Shown: positions 22,361 to 31,615, numbered from the stretch's first letter. The stretch is 64,000 bases of DNA from Paraburkholderia susongensis (GCF_900177725.1 NZ_FXAT01000001.1:434001-498000); one strand, 5' to 3'. Numbers and translations are program-made. Notes: generated from the letters alone by a model not told the origin.

Positions 22361-23606
22361 AGCGCAGCGCCTCCGCCGGACGGACCTTGGCGCCGCGCCA
22401 GCTCGGGTAAAGCGTCGCGAGCGCCGACAGCACGAACGCGATCGTGCCGATTCTCGCGACGTCGGCCGGAACCAGCTCGGAGGGCAGCTCGCTGATGAAG
22501 TACACCGATGGCGGCAGGAACTGCACGCCGAACAGATGCTCGATCATCGGCACGAGCCACGGAATGCTCCACGCGATCAGACAGCCGAGCGCGACGCCGA
22601 TCGCCGTGCCGATGAAGCCGATCGTCACGCCCTGCACGACGAAGATCTTCATGATCGATCCGGGCTGCGCGCCGAGCGTGCGCAGGATCGCGATGTCGGC
22701 CTGCTTGTTGGTCACCGTCATCACGAGCGACGACACGAGATTGAACGCCGCAACCGCGATGATCAGCGTGAGGATGATGAACATCATGCGCTTTTCGATC
22801 TGCACGGCCGAGAACCAGGTCTTGTTCTGCTGCGTCCAGTCGCGAATGTAGAGATCGCCCGTCAGGGTGTGCGAGAGTTCGCGGGCAACCTCGGGCGCGC
22901 GCTGCATGTCGGACAGCCGCAGCCGCACGCCGGTCGGCGCGGGCAGGCGGAACAGCGCCTGCGCGTCCTTGATGTTGACGAGCGCGAGCGTGCTGTCGTA
23001 TTCGTAATGCCCAGACTCGAAGATGCCGACCACCGTGAACTGCTTCAGGCGCGGCAGCATGCCGGCCGGCGTGATCGTGCCTTCTGGCGCGACGAGCGTG
23101 ATCTTGTCGTTCAACTGCACACCGAGGCTCGCCGCGAGGTCAGCGCCGAGCACGATGCCGAAGTCACCCGGCACGAGGTCGGTCAGCTTGCCGCCCTTCA
23201 TTTCCTTGTCGATGTCGGACACCTGCGGCTCGAGCGTGGGCTCGATGCCGCGCAGCGCGACGCCGCTTACGGCGTCCTGGCGCGTGAGCAGCGCCTGCGC
23301 GTCGACGTAGGGCGCCGCGCCGATCACCTGCTTGTTCAGGCGCGCTTCCTTCGCGGTCAGTTGCCAGTCGGGCATCGAACCGGTCGGCGAAAAAATCTCG
23401 ACGTGCGCGAGCACCGACAACATGCGGTCGCGCACTTCTTTCTGGAAGCCGTTCATCACCGACAACACGACGATCAGCGCCGCGACACCAAGCGCGATGC
23501 CCGACATCGACACCAGCGCGATGAAAGAAATAAAGCCGTTACCGGTCGTGCGTTTGCCGGCGCGCGTGTAGCGCCAGCCAATCTGCCATTCGTAGGGAAA
23601 TTTCAA
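22353..23606 (-). CDS. lolC: Lipoprotein-releasing ABC transporter permease LolC/LolE family
   Basis: 417 aa from a TTG start at 23606 that gives [18 protein letters not shown], preceded by AAGGA at a good distance; the upstream open frame is low-complexity. It has the family topology: one N-terminal helix (about 25-50, containing [24 protein letters not shown]), a large periplasmic domain, then three C-terminal helices, ending in the PAEALRYE motif. With LolD it extracts mature lipoproteins from the inner membrane. Only one permease gene lies beside lolD, so the transporter may be a homodimer of the LolF type. Confidence 0.94.
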   Translation of the reverse strand: MKFPYEWQIGWRYTRAGKRTTGNGFISFIALVSMSGIALGVAALIVVLSVMNGFQKEVRDRMLSVLAHVEIFSPTGSMPDWQLTAKEARLNKQVIGAAPYVDAQALLTRQDAVSGVALRGIEPTLEPQVSDIDKEMKGGKLTDLVPGDFGIVLGADLAASLGVQLNDKITLVAPEGTITPAGMLPRLKQFTVVGIFESGHYEYDSTLALVNIKDAQALFRLPAPTGVRLRLSDMQRAPEVARELSHTLTGDLYIRDWTQQNKTWFSAVQIEKRMMFIILTLIIAVAAFNLVSSLVMTVTNKQADIAILRTLGAQPGSIMKIFVVQGVTIGFIGTAIGVALGCLIAWSIPWLVPMIEHLFGVQFLPPSVYFISELPSELVPADVARIGTIAFVLSALATLYPSWRGAKVRPAEALRYE

Positions 23607-24008
23607 GCGAATCCTTTTCTGCGTTCTTCGGCTGTGTGCTGGGCAAAGCCAGCGTCGAGCGCCTGCCGTGCGGCCCGGGCGTCGTGATCGTTGGGCTCGC
23701 GGCGACGCGGATCGTTCCGCGCGGAATGCGCGGTACCTGCTCCAGCGATCAAGCGCGAAGTTTGCCATACAAATCCGCCCGCTCGCGCAAAGGCCGTGCG
23801 GCGCGTGGCGGCGGGCGGAAAACCGGCGGCGGCGCCTGCGCGCCGGACTGCCGCACCCGGGTAAGCCTAGGCGGGCCGACGCCCCGCGCCGCTTGCTCGC
23901 CGCTTCCTCGCCGCTTCAGTGCCACTTCAGCGCCACAGCCCGTTGCCGCCGTACGGTGAGCTTCCTGATCGAAATACTCGCACTCTTTGGCCTACAATGC
24001 GCAGCATC
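23607..24008. other. Divergent intergenic region (lolC / rpfE-like)
   Basis: 402 bp, very GC-rich, no gene supported. It contains an 11-bp tandem repeat (23896-23939) and TACAAT at 23993-23998 just before the rpfE-like start. No clear -35 element or operator was found for either gene. Confidence 0.6.
23896..23939. repeat. Tandem repeat, 11 bp x 4 (degenerate)
   Basis: Units CTCGCCGCTTC, CTCGCCGCTTC, AGTGCCACTTC and AGCGCCACAGC follow each other without gaps (23896-23939), in the lolC/rpfE-like spacer. Confidence 0.8.
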
Positions 24009-25214
24009 ATGCACGCCGACCACCGCCCTCGCCTCCACCTTCTGCTGCCCTTTGCCCTGCCCGCCGCCGCGGACGCTTCCACCGCCCTTCACGACATCCG
24101 CAGTCCAGCGCTCGACCGGCTGGTCGCGCGCGCGACGCTGGTCGAACGCGTGGTCGGCGAGGATTTTCAGCGCACGCTGCCGCACGAGCGCTGGGTCGCC
24201 CGGCAATTCGGCGCGCTGCCCGACGGCGCGACGGCCGCCGCCGACGAAGCCCCGCTCGCCCCCTACATGCTGCGCGCCGATGGCGGCGAGCCCGGCAGCG
24301 CAACCTGGGCGTGCGTGCAGCCGGTGCATGTACGCATCGCGCACGATCATCTGGTGCTGATCGATCCCGCCTCGCTCGAACTGTCCGATGACGAAGCGAG
24401 CGCGCTGCTCGCGCTCGCGCGTCCGCTGATCGAGGAACTCGGCGTGCGCATCGAGGCACCGAAGCCGACGCGCTGGTATCTGTCGAGCGACGATTTCGGC
24501 ACGCTAGCGGGCGCCTCGCCGCTGCGCGCGAGCGGCCGCAACATCGAAATCTGGCTGCCGCATGAGGCGCATTCCGGCGAGCGCTCTCGCGCGTGGATGA
24601 AGCTGCAGAACGAAGTGCAGATGGCCTGGTTCGAGCACCCGGTCAACGAAGCCCGCGAGGCGCGCGGGTTGCCGGCCGTCAATTCGATCTGGTTTCACGG
24701 CCAGGGCGCGGCACGGCCGGTGCGCAGTCCGTTCGCGCGCGTGCTGTCCGACGCCGCCGCCACGCGTGGTCTCGCGATGAGCGCGGGCGTCGCGACGGGC
24801 GCGCCGCCGGCCTCGTTCGGCGAATTGCCCGCAGCGCTGCGCGGCGCGGAAAGCGGCAACCGCGTGAGCCCGGCGAACAGCGCCGGCACCGCGCCGAACA
24901 GCAATATGAGCGGAAACACGAGCGGCGGTGCCAGCGCCAACGTCGGCAGCCGCAGCACAGGCGGCACGCTCGTCGAACTCGACCCGTTCTCCGCGCCCTA
25001 CGTCGAACAGGACTGGGCACGCTGGAACCACGCGTTCGCCGCGTTGCAAACCGACTGGTTCGAGCCCGCGCTCGCGGCGCTTCAATCCGGCGAGCTTGCC
25101 GGACTCGACCTGACGCTGTGCGGCGACACCGGCTCGGTGACGCTCGCGCTCACGCGCGGCGATCTGCGCAAATTCTGGCGGCGGCGCGTGCTGGCCTCGC
25201 TCTTCATCGAGTGA
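24009..25214 (+). CDS. RpfE-like protein (uncharacterised, linked to recJ)
   Basis: 401 aa from the ATG at 24009. It lacks a signal peptide and membrane segments. A conserved N-terminal half runs to about residue 230 (motifs LPHERWVARQFG, PTRWYLSSDDF, NEVQMAWFEHPVNEAR, NSIWFHGQG); then a Ser/Gly/Asn-rich linker (about 275-325), and a C-terminal segment ending GDLRKFWRRRVLASLFIE. This layout matches a proteobacterial family sometimes labelled RpfE-type regulatory protein or phosphoglycerate mutase-like; biochemical function is unknown to me. The gene order with recJ, prfB and lysS recalls the Xanthomonas rpf region. Another ATG at 23997 overlaps a -10-like TACAAT. Confidence 0.7.
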   Translation: MHADHRPRLHLLLPFALPAAADASTALHDIRSPALDRLVARATLVERVVGEDFQRTLPHERWVARQFGALPDGATAAADEAPLAPYMLRADGGEPGSATWACVQPVHVRIAHDHLVLIDPASLELSDDEASALLALARPLIEELGVRIEAPKPTRWYLSSDDFGTLAGASPLRASGRNIEIWLPHEAHSGERSRAWMKLQNEVQMAWFEHPVNEAREARGLPAVNSIWFHGQGAARPVRSPFARVLSDAAATRGLAMSAGVATGAPPASFGELPAALRGAESGNRVSPANSAGTAPNSNMSGNTSGGASANVGSRSTGGTLVELDPFSAPYVEQDWARWNHAFAALQTDWFEPALAALQSGELAGLDLTLCGDTGSVTLALTRGDLRKFWRRRVLASLFIE

Positions 25215-25220
25215 TCCGGG

Positions 25221-25280
25221 CATGAGCCACCCCATGAGCCACAGCATGAGCCAACACACGAGCCACCGGACAAGCCCCTG
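25221..25280. repeat. Tandem repeat, 12 bp x 5 (CATGAGCCACNN)
   Basis: Five 12-bp units begin 6 bp after the rpfE-like stop: the first three share CATGAGCCA, the fourth is CACGAGCCACCG and the fifth is degenerate. They fill about half of the 123-bp spacer before recJ. Confidence 0.88.
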
Positions 25281-25337
25281 AATGACCCAGCGCACGCCTC
25301 GCCGCCTGCCCCATCGAATGACTCACGGCCCTTTCGC

Positions 25338-27044
25338 ATGACCCGAATCGTTACGCGCTCCTGCTCCCCCGTCGACGCCGAAGTCCTCACCCGTCACGGC
25401 CTGCATCCGGTGCTCGCGCGCCTCTACGCGTCACGCGGCGTGTGCCTGCCCGAAGACGTCGAAACCGGCCTCGCGCGGCTCGTGCCGCCCGCCGCGCTCA
25501 AGGGTTGCGACGACGCCGCCGCGCGGCTCGCCGACGCGATCCAGCAACAGCGGCGCATGCTCGTCGTCGCCGATTACGACTGCGACGGCGCGACCGCCTG
25601 CGCGGTCGCGGTGCGCGGGCTGCGCATGTTCGGCGGGCGGATCGACTATCTCGTGCCGAACCGCATGGAACACGGCTACGGGCTCACACCGGAGATCGTC
25701 GCGCTTGCGGCAGGCGGCGCAGCGGGCAAACCCGATCTGCTGATCACGGTCGACAACGGCATCGCGAGCGTGGACGGCGTCGCGGCAGCCAATGCGCTCG
25801 GCATCGACGTGCTCGTCACCGACCACCACCTGCCCGGCGACGAGTTGCCCGCCGCGCGCGCGATCGTCAATCCGAACCAGCCGGGCTGCACGTTCCCGAG
25901 CAAATGCATCGCGGGCGTCGGCGTGATGTTTTACGTGTTGCTCGCGTTGCGCGCGGAACTGCGCCGCCGTGGCGCATTCGGCACTGCGTTGCCCGAACCG
26001 CGCCTCGATGGCCTGCTCGATCTCGTCGCGCTCGGCACCGTCGCCGACGTCGTCAAGCTCGACGGCAACAATCGCGTGCTGGTCGCGCAGGGTTTGCAGC
26101 GCATCCGCAAAGGCCGCATGCAGCCGGGTATCGCCGCCCTCTTTCGCGCCGCCGCGCGCGACGCGCGCAACGCCTCGGGCTTCGACCTCGGCTTCGCGCT
26201 CGGTCCTCGCCTGAACGCGGCGGGACGGCTATCGGACATGTCGCTCGGGATCGAGTGCCTGACCACCGACGACGTCGGCCGCGCATGGGATCTCGCGCAG
26301 CAGCTCGACACGATGAACCGCGAGCGCCGCGAAATCGAAGCCGGCATGCAGCAGCAGGCGCTCGACGATCTCTCGGCCGTCGACCCCGACGGCGCGACCA
26401 CGATCACGCTGTTCAATCCGGGCTGGCATCAGGGCGTGATCGGCATCGTCGCCGGACGGCTCAAGGAGAAATTCCACCGGCCGTCGTTCACGTTCGCGCC
26501 CGCCGACGACAGCGGCCTCACCGTCAAGGGCTCGGGCCGCTCGATCGCGGGCTTCCACCTGCGCGACGCGCTCGATCTGATCTCGAAGCGCGAACCGGAC
26601 CTGATCGTCAAGTTCGGCGGCCACGCCATGGCCGCTGGCCTCACGATCGCCGCCGCCGACGTGCCGCGCTTCACGGCCGCATTCGAGGCGGTCGGGCGCG
26701 AATGGCTGTCCGCGGAAGCGCTCTCGCGCACGATCGAGACCGACGGCGAACTCGAAGATGCGTACTTCACGCCGCAATTCGTCGAAATGCTCGATGCGGC
26801 GGTGTGGGGCCAGGGCTTTCCGGCGCCGGTGTTTTCGGGTGAATTCGAAGTCGCCTCCCAGGCGCTCGTGAAGGACAAGCACCTGAAGCTGCAACTGCTG
26901 CGCGGCCGCCAGCGCTTCAACGCGATCTGGTTCAACCACACCGATACCCTGCCCGCGCGCACGACCATCGCTTACCGGCTCGCGAGCGATACGTGGAACG
27001 GTGTGTCGCGAGTTCAGCTGATCGTCGAGCACGCGGCGGGTTGA
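25338..27044 (+). CDS. recJ: Single-stranded-DNA-specific 5'-3' exonuclease RecJ
   Basis: 568 aa. RecJ resects 5' ends in RecF-pathway recombination and in mismatch and base-excision repair. DHH-family motifs are intact: VVADYDCDGAT (Asp79, Asp81, Asp83), VDNG (139-142), TDHH (161-164), LGTVADVV, and the DHHA1 motif SGRSIAGFHLRDAL then KFGGHAMAAGL; an OB-fold follows. No clear Shine-Dalgarno is seen before the ATG. It is preceded by a 12-bp repeat and followed by a 13-bp repeat. Confidence 0.97.
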   Translation: MTRIVTRSCSPVDAEVLTRHGLHPVLARLYASRGVCLPEDVETGLARLVPPAALKGCDDAAARLADAIQQQRRMLVVADYDCDGATACAVAVRGLRMFGGRIDYLVPNRMEHGYGLTPEIVALAAGGAAGKPDLLITVDNGIASVDGVAAANALGIDVLVTDHHLPGDELPAARAIVNPNQPGCTFPSKCIAGVGVMFYVLLALRAELRRRGAFGTALPEPRLDGLLDLVALGTVADVVKLDGNNRVLVAQGLQRIRKGRMQPGIAALFRAAARDARNASGFDLGFALGPRLNAAGRLSDMSLGIECLTTDDVGRAWDLAQQLDTMNRERREIEAGMQQQALDDLSAVDPDGATTITLFNPGWHQGVIGIVAGRLKEKFHRPSFTFAPADDSGLTVKGSGRSIAGFHLRDALDLISKREPDLIVKFGGHAMAAGLTIAAADVPRFTAAFEAVGREWLSAEALSRTIETDGELEDAYFTPQFVEMLDAAVWGQGFPAPVFSGEFEVASQALVKDKHLKLQLLRGRQRFNAIWFNHTDTLPARTTIAYRLASDTWNGVSRVQLIVEHAAG

Positions 27045-27063
27045 GCAGGCGGGCCGACGCCGT

Positions 27064-27115
27064 GGACTGATGCGGCGGACTGATACGGTGGACTGACGCG
27101 GTGGACTGCCCCGGC
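27064..27115. repeat. Tandem repeat, 13 bp x 4 (GGACTGATGCGGY)
   Basis: Four adjacent 13-bp units all begin GGACTG (27064-27076, 27077-27089, 27090-27102, 27103-27115), starting 20 bp after the recJ stop and lying upstream of the prfB promoter. Confidence 0.9.
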
Positions 27116-27207
27116 GGCCCCCTCGTGCCGGCCGAAAATCTCCGCAAAATCAATCCCGAACACGCGCCGGACTGCCCCGAAGGCTCCGGCGCGGTGCGCC
27201 GATCGGC

Positions 27208-27213
27208 TATAAT
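27208..27213 (+). promoter_or_regulatory. Candidate -10 element of prfB
   Basis: TATAAT is a perfect -10 hexamer 31 bp before the prfB start codon. No good -35 stands 16-18 bp upstream, so activity is inferred from the hexamer and its position. A small inverted repeat (27214-27219 with 27227-27232) follows in the leader. Confidence 0.45.
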
Positions 27214-27244
27214 TTCTGCTTTTTACGCAGAATAGAAGATCGAC

Positions 27245-28349
27245 ATGGAAGCGGAACGTCTCAACGCGATCGAAGCCTCTCTGGCCGACCTGCGCAAGCG
27301 CGCGGACGACCTACGGGGGTATCTTTGACTACGACGACAAAGCACTGCGTCTAATCGAAGTCAACCGGGAACTCGAAGACCCGGACGTCTGGAACGACTC
27401 GAAGCACGCCCAGGCGCTCGGCAAGGAAAAGAAGCTGCTCGACGACACGGTCGGCAAGCTCACGTCGATCACGAACGACGTGAGCGATGCGCAGGACCTG
27501 TTCGAGATGGCCCGTGAAGAAGGCGACGACGACACCCTGCTCGCCTGTGAAGCCGACGCCGGGGCCATCGAAGCGCGCGTCGCCGACATGGAATTCCGCC
27601 GGATGTTCGCGAACCCGGCCGACCCCAACAACGCATTTCTCGACATCCAGGCCGGCGCCGGCGGTACCGAGGCGTGCGACTGGGCGTCGATGCTGCTGCG
27701 CCAGTATCTGCGCTACTGCGAGCGCAAGGGCTTCAAGACCGAAGTGCTCGAACAGACCGACGGCGACGTGGCGGGCATCAAGAACGCGACGATCAAGATC
27801 GAAGGCGAATACGCATACGGCTTTTTGCGCACCGAAACCGGCGTGCACCGGCTCGTGCGCAAGTCGCCGTTCGACTCGTCGGGCGGCCGTCATACGTCGT
27901 TCTCGTCGGTGTTCGTGTATCCGGAAATCGACGACTCGATCGAAGTCGAGATCAACCCGGCCGATCTGCGCATCGACACGTACCGCGCATCGGGCGCGGG
28001 CGGTCAGCACATCAACAAGACCGACTCGGCGGTGCGGATCACGCACCTGCCGTCGGGCATCGTCGTGCAGTGCCAGAACGACCGCTCGCAGCACCGCAAC
28101 CGCGCCGAAGCGATGGCCATGCTGAAATCGCGCCTGTACGAAGCGGAAATCCGCAAGCGTCAGGCCGAGCAGGACAAGCTCGAAGCCGGCAAGACCGATG
28201 TGGGCTGGGGCCATCAGATCCGCTCGTACGTGCTCGACAACAGCCGCATCAAGGATCTGCGCACCAACGTCGAAATCAGCAACACGAAGAGCGTGCTCGA
28301 CGGCGACCTCGATCCGTTCATCAGCGCGAGCCTGAAACAGGGCGTTTAA
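27245..28349 (+). CDS. prfB: Peptide chain release factor 2 (programmed +1 frameshift)
   Basis: 367 aa when the frameshift is made. The first 27 codons run from ATG 27245 to CTT 27323-27325, an in-frame TGA follows at 27326-27328, and the rest is in the +1 frame beginning GAC at 27327. RF2 recognises UAA and UGA and triggers peptide release: the SPF anticodon tripeptide is in [10 protein letters not shown] and the catalytic GGQ in [13 protein letters not shown]. The shift makes RF2 synthesis self-limiting. lysS follows downstream on the same strand as in many proteobacteria. Confidence 0.97.
27314..27329 (+). promoter_or_regulatory. RF2 programmed frameshift signal
   Basis: CGGGGGTATCTTTGAC contains the internal Shine-Dalgarno-like GGGGG, the slippery CTT codon, the in-frame TGA stop and the 3' C that weakens termination. 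It matches the E. coli prfB signal except at its first base. When RF2 is scarce the ribosome pauses at TGA and slips +1. Confidence 0.96.
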
Positions 28350-28601
28350 GCGCAAGCGGCGCGGCCGGCATGGCCTGCGCCGCCTGCTCGTCGCTTGTCG
28401 CTTGCCGGTTTTGCGTCGCTTCTGCGTCACTTGTTCGCCGCTTATTCGTCGCTTATCCGCCGTACGCTTCTTCGCTGTGTCCCGCGGTTTTTTCGCAGCT
28501 TTTTGCGCAGTTTTTGTTTTGTACACCGCCTGAGGTTTTCACACTGACTGGCCTCCCGCGCACGGACCACTCCGCCGCGGGCCACCGAACACCAAATCAT
28601 C
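28350..28601. other. prfB-lysS spacer
   Basis: 252 bp with no gene supported. It holds an 11-bp tandem repeat and then a T-rich stretch (about 28488-28525) that could slow or end transcription after prfB, although no stable hairpin precedes it. Confidence 0.5.
28412..28466. repeat. Degenerate tandem repeat, 11 bp x 5
   Basis: Five adjacent 11-bp units of the form TKCGYCGCTTN (28412-28422, -28433, -28444, -28455, -28466), beginning 62 bp after the prfB stop. Confidence 0.78.
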
Positions 28602-30128
28602 ATGACCGAACCGATCCAGCCGAACGTCGCGCCCGAGGTGGACGACAACAAGATCATCGCCGAGCGCCGCGAAAAGCTGCGCGAACTGCGTGAGCAAGGC
28701 GTCGCCTATCCGAACGACTTCCGCCCCACGCATCACGCAGAAGACCTGCAGCAACAGTACGAGCACGCGGACAAGGAAGCGCTCGAAGCGAATCCGCTCG
28801 AAGTCGCCATCGCCGGGCGCATGATGCTCAAACGCGTGATGGGCAAGGCGAGCTTCGCGACCGTGCGCGACGGCTCGGGTCAGATCCAGTTCTTCATCAC
28901 GCCCGCCGACATCGGCCAGGAAACCTACGACGCGTTCAAGAAGTGGGACATGGGTGACATCGTCGCCGCGCGCGGCGTGCTGTTTCGCACCAACAAGGGC
29001 GAGCTGTCGGTGCGCTGCACCGAGCTGCGTCTGCTGTCGAAGTCGCTGCGCCCGCTGCCCGACAAGTTCCACGGTCTCGCCGACCAGGAAATGAAATACC
29101 GCCAGCGCTACGTCGACCTGATCGTCACGCCGGAAACGCGCAAGACCTTCGTCGCGCGGACGAAGGCGATTGCGTCGGTGCGCAACTTCATGGCCAAGGC
29201 CGACTTCATGGAAGTCGAAACGCCGATGCTCCACCCGATTCCGGGCGGCGCGGCGGCCAAGCCGTTCACCACGCACCACAACGCGCTCGACATGCAGATG
29301 TTCCTGCGCATCGCGCCGGAGCTGTATCTGAAGCGGCTCGTGGTCGGCGGCTTCGAGCGTGTGTTCGAGATCAACCGTAACTTCCGCAACGAGGGCGTGT
29401 CCGTGCGCCACAATCCGGAATTCACGATGATCGAGTTCTACGCGGCCTACACCGACTACAAGTGGGTGATGGACTTCACCGAGCAGCTGATCCGCCAGGC
29501 CGCGATCGACGCGCTCGGCACGGCCACGTTCACGTATCAAGGCCGCGAGCTCGATCTGTCGAAGCCATTCCATCGGCTCACGATCACCCAGGCGATCCAG
29601 AAGTACGCGCCGCAATACACGAACGAGCAACTCGCCGACAGCGCGTTCCTGCGCACCGAGCTGAAGAAGTTCGGCGTCGACGCGTCACAGCCGCAGTTCC
29701 TGAATGCGGGCATCGGTTCGCTGCAACTCGCACTCTTCGAAGAGACCGCCGAGTCGCAGTTGTGGGAGCCGACCTACATCGTCGACTATCCGCTCGAGGT
29801 GTCGCCGCTCGCGCGCGCATCGGACAAGGTGGAAGGCATCACCGAGCGCTTCGAGCTGTTCATCACCGGCCGCGAGATCGCCAACGGCTTCTCGGAACTC
29901 AACGATCCGGAAGACCAGGCTGCCCGCTTCAAAAAGCAGGTCGACCAGAAAGACGCCGGCGACGAAGAAGCGATGTTCTACGACGCGGACTACATCCGCG
30001 CGCTCGAATACGGCATGCCGCCCGCGGGCGGCTGCGGTATCGGCATCGACCGCCTCGTGATGATGCTCACCGACAGCCCGAGCATCCGCGACGTGATCCT
30101 GTTCCCGCATCTGCGCCGCGAGGACTGA
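28602..30128 (+). CDS. lysS: Lysyl-tRNA synthetase (class II)
   Basis: 508 aa, usual length. It charges tRNA-Lys. An N-terminal OB-fold anticodon domain (about 60-180) precedes the class II core with motif 1 around [17 protein letters not shown], motif 2 [15 protein letters not shown] followed by [12 protein letters not shown], and motif 3 [12 protein letters not shown] near the C-terminus. It follows prfB, a conserved pair, and is closed by a strong terminator. Confidence 0.98.
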   Translation: MTEPIQPNVAPEVDDNKIIAERREKLRELREQGVAYPNDFRPTHHAEDLQQQYEHADKEALEANPLEVAIAGRMMLKRVMGKASFATVRDGSGQIQFFITPADIGQETYDAFKKWDMGDIVAARGVLFRTNKGELSVRCTELRLLSKSLRPLPDKFHGLADQEMKYRQRYVDLIVTPETRKTFVARTKAIASVRNFMAKADFMEVETPMLHPIPGGAAAKPFTTHHNALDMQMFLRIAPELYLKRLVVGGFERVFEINRNFRNEGVSVRHNPEFTMIEFYAAYTDYKWVMDFTEQLIRQAAIDALGTATFTYQGRELDLSKPFHRLTITQAIQKYAPQYTNEQLADSAFLRTELKKFGVDASQPQFLNAGIGSLQLALFEETAESQLWEPTYIVDYPLEVSPLARASDKVEGITERFELFITGREIANGFSELNDPEDQAARFKKQVDQKDAGDEEAMFYDADYIRALEYGMPPAGGCGIGIDRLVMMLTDSPSIRDVILFPHLRRED

Positions 30129-30197
30129 TCGCTGCTGTCGGTTGCCGACATTACTGACGTTGCCGATCATTACGTCCGGCCCGCAAGGAAGCTCCTG

Positions 30198-30226
30198 AAA
30201 ACGCCCGGCCTCGCCGGGCGTTTTCT
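30198..30226 (+). terminator. Intrinsic terminator of lysS
   Basis: A perfect 12-bp stem (30198-30209 with 30213-30224), with a CTC loop, begins with four A and ends with four T, 70 bp after the lysS stop. Confidence 0.88.
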
Positions 30227-30505
30227 ATTGAGCGATGCATTCGCGAGTGTCCGGGACCGTTTTCTGCTACCGAATGGTTTGTAACTAGCGGTAAAAGCCG
30301 CCCGATAATGCGTGCGCCGTCCCCGATGGCGTGTGGTTCCCAATATTGCGCACACCAAGGCGCGCCATGCCCAGGCTCACGGCATACGCGCAACGCCATC
30401 GCCGCACTGGTTACAAATTGAAACACCGCCCCGATCGAATTGCCTGACACTCGATCTGGCAAAGAGCATCAAAGAAAGTCGGCTCTGCCAGAAACGGAGG
30501 CCAAT
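30225..30505. other. Upstream region of the glycine-zipper gene
   Basis: About 280 bp without a gene; together with the lysS 3' flank the gene-free stretch is 377 bp. It contains GTTACAAA at 30410-30417 and its reverse complement at 30278-30285. The first is part of TTACAAATTGAAACA (30411-30425), which differs from the E. coli OmpR-site core TTACTTTTTGAAACA at three positions. A clear Shine-Dalgarno (ACGGAGG) closes the region. Confidence 0.45.
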
Positions 30506-31249
30506 ATGGACAACCCCACCCAACCCACGCAACAACGTCGTCTTCATCCGCTGATTGCGACCGCCGCCGGCGCGGTGCTTATCGCGAGTCTCGTCGCCAC
30601 TGCGGCAATTACGGGCGTATTCCCGAAAGCATCGAGCAATAGCGCGCAGAACGATCAGACTCAGGCCGCGCAGGTAGCGGCCCAACAACAGGCTCAACAG
30701 CAGGCCCAGGAACCGGCGCAACAGCAGGAGCAACAGCCCGGTGTCGTCGATTCGGCGGCGCCGGTCAATGCGCCAGCGCAACAACAAGCGCCGCAGGCAC
30801 AAGCAGGGCAGATCCAGCAGGCTGCGCCCTCCGCTCCGACGCAGCAGCCGCAATATGAGCAGCAACAGCAAGCCGCGCCGCAGTACGCGCAACAACCGGC
30901 GCCGCAGCCCGCCTATTGCTCGACCTGCGGCACGGTCGTCGCGATTTCGGCGGTTCATCATGAAGGTCATGGCACCGGGATCGGGGCAGTCGGCGGCGCG
31001 GTGGCCGGCGGCCTGATCGGCAACCAGTTCGGCGCAGGCGGCGGCCGCGCCGCGATGACGGTGCTCGGCGCGGTCGGCGGCGGCTTCGCGGGCAACTCGG
31101 TCGAAAAACATCTGCGCAGCACGAACGCGTATTCGGTGCGCGTGCGAATGGAAAACGGCAAGACGCGCTACTTCACGTATCACGAAGCGCCGCCGTTCCA
31201 GCAAGGCCAGCGCGTGCGCGTCGAAAACGGCGGACTGGTGGCCGACTAA
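30506..31249 (+). CDS. Glycine-zipper 2TM-domain envelope protein with Gln-rich linker
   Basis: 247 aa from the ATG at 30506 with ACGGAGG at ideal distance. A single N-terminal membrane anchor (about 14-40, no lipobox) is followed by a long Gln/Ala/Pro-rich spacer (about 45-142), a CSTCG pair, then a glycine-zipper domain (GTGIGAVGGAVAGGLIGNQ repeated as GAVGGGFAGNSVEK) and a C-terminal YSVRVRMENGKTRYFTY strand motif as in SlyB/Rickettsia 17-kDa antigen proteins. These act in envelope integrity. The spacer probably crosses the periplasm. It has its own terminator. Confidence 0.82.
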   Translation: MDNPTQPTQQRRLHPLIATAAGAVLIASLVATAAITGVFPKASSNSAQNDQTQAAQVAAQQQAQQQAQEPAQQQEQQPGVVDSAAPVNAPAQQQAPQAQAGQIQQAAPSAPTQQPQYEQQQQAAPQYAQQPAPQPAYCSTCGTVVAISAVHHEGHGTGIGAVGGAVAGGLIGNQFGAGGGRAAMTVLGAVGGGFAGNSVEKHLRSTNAYSVRVRMENGKTRYFTYHEAPPFQQGQRVRVENGGLVAD

Positions 31250-31280
31250 TGCCGGTACAGGGTTTTTTGCCACAGCAATG

Positions 31281-31311
31281 AAAAAGGCGATTCCAGTGGA
31301 ATCGCCTTTTT
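31281..31311. terminator. Bidirectional intrinsic terminator
   Basis: Complementary arms 31281-31295 and 31297-31311 form an A-rich/T-rich ended hairpin 31 bp after the glycine-zipper gene, and on the other strand 91 bp beyond the iscX stop. It can end both the envelope gene and the isc operon. Confidence 0.88.
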
Positions 31312-31372
31312 CAGTCATCGCGCAAGCGCGTGCGGAATCGCGCTCACCAGTGCCCGCTCACAACCCGCATAC

Positions 31373-31411
31373 GGGCTCAATATACGTGCTCAAGACGCGG
31401 GCTCAATAATC
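31373..31411. repeat. Tandem repeat, 13 bp x 3, overlapping the iscX stop
   Basis: Units GGGCTCAATATAC, GTGCTCAAGACGC and GGGCTCAATAATC are adjacent; the third contains the iscX stop codon (31403-31405). Looser GCTCA-containing units extend leftward to about 31340. Confidence 0.82.
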
Positions 31412-31600
31412 CGCGTCTTCGATCCACGCCGCCTGAATCGCTTCGAGAATCTTTTCGTTCGAGCGGTTCGGATCGTCGTCGAACCCTTCCAACTCGGTCA
31501 CCCAGCGATGCAAATCGGTGAAGCGCACCTGCTGCGGATCGACGTCCTGATGCTTGTCAGTCAAGGCCATCGCGATGTCTTGCGTATCGGTCCACTTCAT
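31403..31600 (-). CDS. iscX: Fe-S cluster assembly protein IscX
   Basis: 65 aa, the usual size. The acidic winged-helix protein begins MKWTDTQDIA and contains the conserved ALTDKHQDVDP, FTDLHRWV and EGFDDDP segments; it binds IscS at the frataxin site and iron, adjusting cysteine desulfurase activity. It is the last gene of the isc operon, 15 bp after fdx. Confidence 0.95.
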   Translation of the reverse strand: MKWTDTQDIAMALTDKHQDVDPQQVRFTDLHRWVTELEGFDDDPNRSNEKILEAIQAAWIEDADY

Positions 31601-31615
31601 GGCTGCGTCCTCCTG

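Noticed and set aside
25215..25337. Possible CRISPR-like array near recJ
   Set aside because: Units are 12 bp, contiguous and degenerate, with no spacers of constant length and no cas genes; a plain tandem repeat.
27245..27328. prfB as a pseudogene with an early stop
   Set aside because: The TGA is part of the conserved RF2 programmed frameshift signal and the rest of the gene is intact in the +1 frame.
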